A DNA stretch of 33,330 nt from IMG/VR virus record IMGVR_UViG_3300030118_001028, positions 1-33,330 of that record, one strand, 5' to 3'. Below the pieces are notes generated by a model that saw only the letters and a program-made list of their open reading frames with translations, searched no databases and had not been told where the DNA came from. The stretch's first letter is position 1, and each line of letters begins with the position of its first letter. This stretch comes from a virus. A program made the position numbers and the translations under genes. This document shows, one piece after another, positions 29,101-33,330 of the stretch.

Positions 29101-32100
29101 ATCCAGATTCTGTTGCTTCAGAAGTTCAAGCACTTACAACAAATACTGATAATACTGGATTTGTTGATTATCGAATAAGAACTAATAAAATTATTTTTGA
29201 TACTAATGGATTAGAACGTATGCGTCTTGATAGCTCTGGTAATGTTGGTATTGGAACCACATCGCCAAGTTCTTTTGATTCAGAAGCAAACAATTTAGTT
29301 GTTGGTGATGGCAGTGGTGATAACGGTATTACCATTTTTACTGGATCAAATGTAGGAGATCATGGTTCTATATTTTTTGGTGATGCAACAAGCACACCAA
29401 AACAAGGTCAAATAAGGTACGAGCAAAACAATGAAGTTATGTCGTTCTTTACAAATACATCTGAAAGGATGCGGCTTGATCTATCTGGTTCGCTCTTTAT
29501 AGGAAGCACAACAGATTCGGGTGCAAATCGTCATTTTTTTCAACATGATGGGTTCTTCAGGCACGTAAGAACTGGTCAGATTGTTGGGGTTTTTGATAGG
29601 CTTTCAACGGATGGAAACATAGTTCATTATCGAAAAGATGGGGCTGATATAGGGATGATCGGCACTACTAGCGGCAGTATGTATATTCAAGGCAATCCCG
29701 CTACTGGTAAATCGGGTTTAACATTTTATGGTGCTTATATTGAACCAAGAGATAATGGCTCATCTTCTGATAATGCTATTGATCTTGGTGAAGCAGGCGC
29801 ACGTTTCAGAAACTTACATTTAGGTAATTCTGCCTACGTCAAAAACATAGGTGGAACCTCTGATCCAGACACTTATATTAATTTTGGAGATGTAGCAAAT
29901 ACAACTAAATTTTTCACAGGTGGATCAGAGCGTATGCGTCTTGATAGTTCTGGTAACTTGCTCGTGGGCACTACTAGTGCTGTAGTAGCTAATGCTTCTA
30001 CAAGTCTTGGTACGGCAATAGGAGCAGGATTAATTGAGTCTGCAAGAGCAGGAGTTGTTGCACAATTTAATCGACAAACATCTGACGGAACTGTTATTGA
30101 TATACAAAAGTCTGGCTCAACCGTAGGTCAAATTGGTGCAAATGGCGGTGATCTTTATATTGGTACTGGTGACACTAATGTATTATTTGCTGATGGAAGT
30201 GACTCCATAATTCCTGCAAATACTGGAGGAGCATCAAGAGACAATGCGATTGATTTAGGTGCAAGTGCAACGCGCTTCAAAGACTTGCATTTAAGTGGCT
30301 ATGCTTATGTGAATGATAGAGTTGTAGGTTCAAGTAATTTAATTTTAGTAAGCAGTGATTCAAATGAAAAAATTCATTTAGATGCGTCTGGGTTTATGAA
30401 ATTTGAAACCGCAGGATCGGAACGTATGCGTCTTGATAGCTCTGGTCGCTTGGGTATTGGAGACTCAAATCCAAGCTCAAAACTTTCTGTCAAAGGTTCT
30501 GTAAATAATGATGATATATCAATTGTAATTAATAATACTTTTGATGATAACTCATCTTCATCTAGTCCCCGTTCCGCATTGATATTAGGAGCCGCAAGTA
30601 ATAATGGTTATTTAAGATGTTTTGGCGCACCTGCTGACACAGCATCAAATCATAAAATAGATTTAGGAAGTACAGCGTCAGGTTCTTTTTTAACTTTTAG
30701 CCCAAGTGGATCAGAGCAAATGCGTCTTGATAGTTCTGGTAACTTGCTCGTGGGTAAGACTAACAACACCCTGTCAAACGATGGAACTATTATTAGGTCT
30801 GGCGGAGAAATACTGATAACAAACACTAGCGATATTGTTGCTAACTTCAACAGAACAGGCACAGATGGCTCTATTATTCATCTTTACAAAGATGCTACTA
30901 CTGTAGGTAGTATTGCGTCTCGTTCAGGTGCTGTGACTACGATAATTTTTGATCCACGTACAAATGGATCAGGAATAAGTGGTACAACAAACGGTTTAAT
31001 ACCAACAAACCAATCAGGAACACCAACAAATAATCATGTTGATTTAGGTTCAACGACCAATAAATTCAAAGACTTACATTTAAGTGGTACATCAAATTCA
31101 GCAAGTGTTTTAAGCACAGGATTAGTACAGGGAGGCAGTTTAAGAGCTTTAGTCGGAACAGATTTTGGAAGTCAACTCAGTTTATTTGCAAATAGTAATG
31201 GACATTGTTCTATTGCAGGGTTCACGTTAAGTTTTAATACAGGATCAAATAGCGCTAGAACTACTAAAGTTAAAATTGATACAGCAGGTAATGTTGGTAT
31301 TGGAACCACAGCACCTACAGCTCCGCTTCACATTCAATTTTCCAATAATGATGGAGGTGTTGGCGGTCAAATTATAAAGAATACTAATACAGGCACTACC
31401 TCTAATTTTGCAAGTATATCTACCCAAGCGGTTAACGGAACAATTAATGGTATATTTGGTTCTGCTTATTATTCAACTTGGGGAGGCGCTGTCACATTTG
31501 CAGGGTCACAAACTAATCACCCTTTTAAAATACTTACCAATAACACAGTAAAAGCAACTTTTGACACTTCTGGTAACTTAGGTATAGGAACCACATCGCC
31601 CGCTTTTAAAACTCAAATCAATTTTAATGGTGACGATAGATTAGCACTAAATCAAACAGCTTCAAATAATTCAGGCGTTCAATTTCAATATCAAGGAACT
31701 CGTACTTGGGATATTTATAATTTTGGTGCTACCTCAACGGCTTTGAATTTTTTCAGTCAAGCGGCAAATACAAACGTCTTAAGTCTTTTACATAATGGTA
31801 ATGCAAATTTTTCAGGAAATTTAGGAATCGGAGATTCAGATCCCGATTCAAAACTTGTTGTAAACGGAGGAAGAGATTCAGAAGGTGTTACAGCGGGTGG
31901 AACCTATACAGAACTTACTAGAACTTCAGGAGGAGATTTAGGGTTACTTTTTAATAAAGATACTGCAAAGTGGCTTATTGGCATAGATAATAGCGATGGA
32001 AACGCAGGACCTTTACGATTTATGTACGGAGCCTATAATGCCTCTGTACATCCAGGCTTCGGATCTGATTACTCAGGATTAAACTTAGCACACAATGGTC

Positions 32101-33330
32101 ATGTTGGTATTGGTACAAAAACCCCCGCACAAAAACTTGACGTTGCAAATGGTCATATAAAACTTTCAGCAGGTTATTCCTTACAATGGGATAATTCTCA
32201 CGAAAGAATAGAACAATCAGATGGTAATCTAGAATTTTTTACAAATAATGGTCAACAAATGACCATAAGTGGCTCAAATGTTGGTATTGGAACCACGTCA
32301 CCCACTCATACCCTCCAAGTCCATACTGCATCTACAGGTGCATTTATAAATAGGACTACAGCTTCAAACGCGGCAAATCTTGCAGAGTTTTCAGCAAACA
32401 GAGCATTTACAATTTTTAACAGAGCATCAGGATCGTATCTTGTTTTTGGTGGAAACAGTGCGAGAACAGATATTCAAGCCACAGATTTGGCAACCAGTCC
32501 AACTGCTAAAAATATACATCTCAATCCTCATGGTGGAAATATTGGAATTGGGACGGGACAAACTGCGCCTAATAGAAAACTTCATATAAGTGGATCGGGC
32601 ACTACGATTGCCGCAAAAATAGAAGCAACAGACGGCAGTCAAGCTTCTTTAGATTTAACCAACAGTGAAGGTGCATATAGAATTCTAACAAATTCTGGAA
32701 CGCTTCAAATCTACGATGATGGCGATAGCAGAGAAGCTATGCGTATTGATACTTCTGGTTCTTTAATTATAAATAATGGTGGATCAGGAAATGGAGTAGT
32801 TAAGATAAATGGTGCAACTGGAAGCTCAGAAGTAGTCATATTTCAAAGAGGGGGTACAGAAGCAAGTAGGATCGGTCACAGTAATTCTGCTGATTTAGTA
32901 TTTTTTACTGGTTCAAGTGCAACGGAGCGCATGCGCCTTACGAACAGTGGAGATTTTCTTGTTGGTCTAACATCAACTGGTAACGTAGATGGTTCATTTT
33001 TTAGGCAAGACGGAAGGGCATCGTTTTTACCTACAAGTCTTTCAGGTGGCTCAGCCGTTGAAATCGCAAGAGGATCAAACGGAACAGCTATTAACTTTCA
33101 GCAGATAAACGGAAACGTAGATGTTGGTTCTATAAGTGTTACAGGAACAGCTACAGCATATAACACATCCTCAGATGCAAGATTAAAAGATAATATTGAA
33201 GATGCACATGATAGTGGTACAGCTATTGATTCATTGCATGTAAGACAATTTGATTGGAAAAGTAATGGAAAGCATGAAGATTATGGTATGATCGCACAGG
33301 AGGTAATACATACTTGTCCTAACGCTGTAA
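23178..33330 (+). CDS. giant tail tip-fibre protein: J-like hub fused to receptor-binding fibre with S74 chaperone (continues at 1-200)
   Basis: This frame is open from ATG 23178 to the window edge and, through the circle junction, to TAA at 198-200: about 3,421 residues, near 31 percent of the genome. Residues 1-50 are hydrophobic and Gly-rich. About 50-475 form a J-like central hub (G-R-T-R-V-G-G-N-I-V-F, C-I-R-D-Y-L-T-D-V-K-Y-G-L-G, N-T-L-A-D-N-I-E-S-M-L-G-S-M-V-G-R). About 505-605 is a fibronectin-III-like domain. The rest is fibre shaft, with a G-D-L-H-I-Y-H-D-G-S strand (around 26527) and at least twelve E-R-M-R-L-D-S-S-G-N-V-G-I-G-T-T-like repeats (29001-32970). The S74 chaperone begins near residue 3320 (S3332, K3337). 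Confidence 0.93.
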   Translation, partial: MGVSLLAGLTSVAGGMIQAGKFAIGLGKALGFFALGAGLSLVSRALAPKISDKTLGGQTVTTREPAATRKLIYGRTRVGGNIVFLDTVGNDNEFLYLVIALAGHEIDGYEKVYFDDELIYDSASYQGTWGQYVDIGFFTGNQTAADNSRTNNLVDASTKWTDDHKLLDTAYMVVRLQYDPEKFTRGLPNISAVIRGKKVYDPQKDSTSASYDENLGVSTHRINDSSTWQFSQNPALCIRDYLTDVKYGLGETPTNIDVTSLNTAQNVCNQTVSLTAGGTQARYTLDGVVDTANTLADNIESMLGSMVGRLIFSSGKFELHAGSYVAPTVTIDESMVIGDITVRTKQSRRSQYNGVKGVFSSEEDNYVLADYPAVTDASFATQDGDIINLDLTLPYTTNNVRAQRIAKLVLARSRQQESITIPCNLKAFKFKIGENINVTNTRLGYSSKIFEVVGYSMDFSSTGQMIINVEAIETASTIYDWTPSSDEQAFLIPGDVPIYDGSSVSAPTSPQATARTTINADGTITPEIVVSWTPASDPFIDRYRVSYTVDSQTYTQDVKTSPLIISPGIPSKTYSISIRSVNESNNLSSAVTTSATITDDTCPKNPSIFKHNDTNLDPVSVSTFTNTIAGRAPKDNDIVIKTDTSTTPNTSRVFTFDASSQSFTESTTFITGDLVVSGSLSGDAVNAATKLTVGSGAATTVLDGQTNANFSIFSGADVSSNASFRVDKTGVIEATRLKIRDDANGQILFDTSNTDNPLSGVVLSDISVASGTSVGSVGGHLDNQTDEITLTTTTSNETFTFTTKVAIDDNDGSTNNIGGASTTSTADAENQLIGSSLLIEYSRKASGGSYSVVDTQTITFTSSTPSSSQIQVNGIDRGASYSGALTRYFAIVQAGGACEIDPYFSSSSNANRARTYAVSSATINFASSGTYHIKVGARLVVSGTTTDISPSTTPPLSNNQATGIVLDTAQSPLNQSSLQNFRRLYEITSTANNLVALSADDTYRTGATSLLTTGGTIDGNLVITGNLDVQGTQTIIDSTTVEISDLNITLAKDATTAAQANGAGITIAGSNAEFKYLSSGDKWTVNKNFSTSEEISLADTKKLRFGNKTDNNGNVIGDLHIYHDGSDSYVEDAGEGSLLIKSDGLGVKIQSAFGGTLYDAVQFTAVGTVFQVLGNTKLTTTTSGIDVTGTADVSSEVLVGTNNSRFAENNLRFLSAGTAFFDHGTTSQSMDFRLSASSSLDTTALTISPTLITSNLPLKITGSSGADRYIQLDLDGRGSAFTGQTGAFIYNGQGSTGDFLAGALYFQSRSASVNREIGFITGTTPTKKMTISGTGNVNIPNGSLMIGATTAPTEAITILDSTNSTAGQRIKIGYQSSDFNYTIGRNTTTGHLDFIGTNSAGSGFIGYNFNGAVTSSDKVQADYFKATSNIPSETSANTGYFDVFGGFTRIISKGADGSTLGGFSILQQASDSSPAATALSIDTSSNATFAGSITSNDGSGSVVISGDSNSNTYIASSGEIRIRPSGTTVNKFVIGSNGNLTTAGTISSGAATFTTADNTDTLSLISTDADANVGPVLRLYRNSASPADNDSLGRIIFKGKDDAGNEATFGRIETIATDVSNGSENAKMEFYVAVNDTFNPSFTLEDSGAATFSGSVSTDQINSDSFDLRNTSNGNMIKAVSGGAVTLYHNENAVVKTDGGGLVVESGMNFNMTGSMMIGATTTPTRRLDVSASGSTILANFKNTGGTTSFISLGNTTSTADQIRVGTDGTSLTLSTNYTPRLTIDASGNATFTGTVTGGNGSFTNLTINATEKLRFDGSGGHTFIQESSNDTLTFATGNSTRMTLDANATFSGSVTSTGLTTSGTFTQFNTYNSASLLLGINIVTDAGSTSYTHPYLDFRRWTGVNTNHYTASIEVAPTNADANAIVFMSDTKSTNTKATTERMRIDSSGNVGIGTTSPLSKLNAKGTQGQWRIDPDSVASEVQALTTNTDNTGFVDYRIRTNKIIFDTNGLERMRLDSSGNVGIGTTSPSSFDSEANNLVVGDGSGDNGITIFTGSNVGDHGSIFFGDATSTPKQGQIRYEQNNEVMSFFTNTSERMRLDLSGSLFIGSTTDSGANRHFFQHDGFFRHVRTGQIVGVFDRLSTDGNIVHYRKDGADIGMIGTTSGSMYIQGNPATGKSGLTFYGAYIEPRDNGSSSDNAIDLGEAGARFRNLHLGNSAYVKNIGGTSDPDTYINFGDVANTTKFFTGGSERMRLDSSGNLLVGTTSAVVANASTSLGTAIGAGLIESARAGVVAQFNRQTSDGTVIDIQKSGSTVGQIGANGGDLYIGTGDTNVLFADGSDSIIPANTGGASRDNAIDLGASATRFKDLHLSGYAYVNDRVVGSSNLILVSSDSNEKIHLDASGFMKFETAGSERMRLDSSGRLGIGDSNPSSKLSVKGSVNNDDISIVINNTFDDNSSSSSPRSALILGAASNNGYLRCFGAPADTASNHKIDLGSTASGSFLTFSPSGSEQMRLDSSGNLLVGKTNNTLSNDGTIIRSGGEILITNTSDIVANFNRTGTDGSIIHLYKDATTVGSIASRSGAVTTIIFDPRTNGSGISGTTNGLIPTNQSGTPTNNHVDLGSTTNKFKDLHLSGTSNSASVLSTGLVQGGSLRALVGTDFGSQLSLFANSNGHCSIAGFTLSFNTGSNSARTTKVKIDTAGNVGIGTTAPTAPLHIQFSNNDGGVGGQIIKNTNTGTTSNFASISTQAVNGTINGIFGSAYYSTWGGAVTFAGSQTNHPFKILTNNTVKATFDTSGNLGIGTTSPAFKTQINFNGDDRLALNQTASNNSGVQFQYQGTRTWDIYNFGATSTALNFFSQAANTNVLSLLHNGNANFSGNLGIGDSDPDSKLVVNGGRDSEGVTAGGTYTELTRTSGGDLGLLFNKDTAKWLIGIDNSDGNAGPLRFMYGAYNASVHPGFGSDYSGLNLAHNGHVGIGTKTPAQKLDVANGHIKLSAGYSLQWDNSHERIEQSDGNLEFFTNNGQQMTISGSNVGIGTTSPTHTLQVHTASTGAFINRTTASNAANLAEFSANRAFTIFNRASGSYLVFGGNSARTDIQATDLATSPTAKNIHLNPHGGNIGIGTGQTAPNRKLHISGSGTTIAAKIEATDGSQASLDLTNSEGAYRILTNSGTLQIYDDGDSREAMRIDTSGSLIINNGGSGNGVVKINGATGSSEVVIFQRGGTEASRIGHSNSADLVFFTGSSATERMRLTNSGDFLVGLTSTGNVDGSFFRQDGRASFLPTSLSGGSAVEIARGSNGTAINFQQINGNVDVGSISVTGTATAYNTSSDARLKDNIEDAHDSGTAIDSLHVRQFDWKSNGKHEDYGMIAQEVIHTCPNAV
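29001..32970 (+). repeat. protein-coding fibre repeats (RLDSSGNVGIGTT type)
   Basis: Clear starts lie at 29001, 29214, 29463, 29928, 30420, 30714 and 32925, with weaker relatives near 31263, 31550, 32255 and 32731. The pair at 29928 and 30714 is nearly identical over about 48 bases (two to three differences before the sequences diverge), which suggests recent duplication or recombination. The repeats mark strands of a trimeric beta fibre. Confidence 0.85.
33244..33330. repeat. terminal redundancy, right copy (same as 1-87)
   Basis: The last 87 bases equal the first 87 and lie within the S74 chaperone part of the fibre gene, so only one copy belongs to the unique genome. Confidence 0.95.

Overview
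The window is a complete, circularly closed genome of a tailed phage. The first 87 bases (1-87) recur exactly as the last 87 (33244-33330), so the unique length is about 33,243 bp and the gene at the right edge continues into the left edge. Every convincing gene lies on the + strand. The morphogenesis genes follow the order of lambda-like siphoviruses: terminase, head-tail connector, portal, protease plus capsid, head-tail joiners, tail terminator, tail tube, frameshifted chaperone pair, tape measure, tip proteins, J-like hub with fibre. The DNA is AT-rich. The holin is of the 3-TM type described from gene transfer agents, and the fibre resembles those of uncultivated aquatic phages, so an aquatic, perhaps alphaproteobacterial, host is plausible but not proven. 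I see no integrase, excisionase or full CI repressor, so a virulent lifestyle is likely.

Layout. (1) Early region, 2270-10394. A candidate promoter and operator at 2270-2307 precedes an ERF annealing protein and an SSB-like protein. These are followed by a Cro-like regulator (3522-3722) flanked by two related RNA-hairpin motifs, and by a 250-base structured non-coding stretch (3723-3972). Next come small replication-type proteins (a winged helix, a helicase-loader-like protein, an HTH protein), a NinB-like protein, a calcineurin-like phosphoesterase, a zinc-ribbon protein, a DUF3310 protein, a NinG-like nuclease and several unknown proteins. A five-copy 39-bp tandem repeat (8597-8791) with a second operator and promoter candidate precedes a last set of unknown genes. 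The region ends at a strong terminator (10368-10394). (2) Control region, 10395-10787. It holds a nested inverted repeat, a GC-rich hairpin and the best promoter match in the window (10741-10769). (3) Late operon, from 10788 through the circle junction to 2229. It encodes packaging, capsid, tail and an approximately 3,421-residue tip-fibre protein ending in an S74 intramolecular chaperone. The lysis cassette follows (3-TM holin, small membrane proteins, M15 peptidase), and the operon closes at the terminator at 2246-2268.

The early genes make up a recombination kit (annealing, SSB, NinB-like, NinG-like, phosphoesterase) without a polymerase or helicase, so replication must lean on the host replisome. 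The most unusual points are the paired, compensatorily changed hairpins around the Cro-like gene, the shared GTTTAC-N6-GTAAAC operators, the 39-bp repeats, the protease-capsid fusion with a strong internal ribosome site before the capsid part, a textbook A AAA AAC -1 frameshift site, and the giant fused J-fibre gene that takes nearly a third of the genome.
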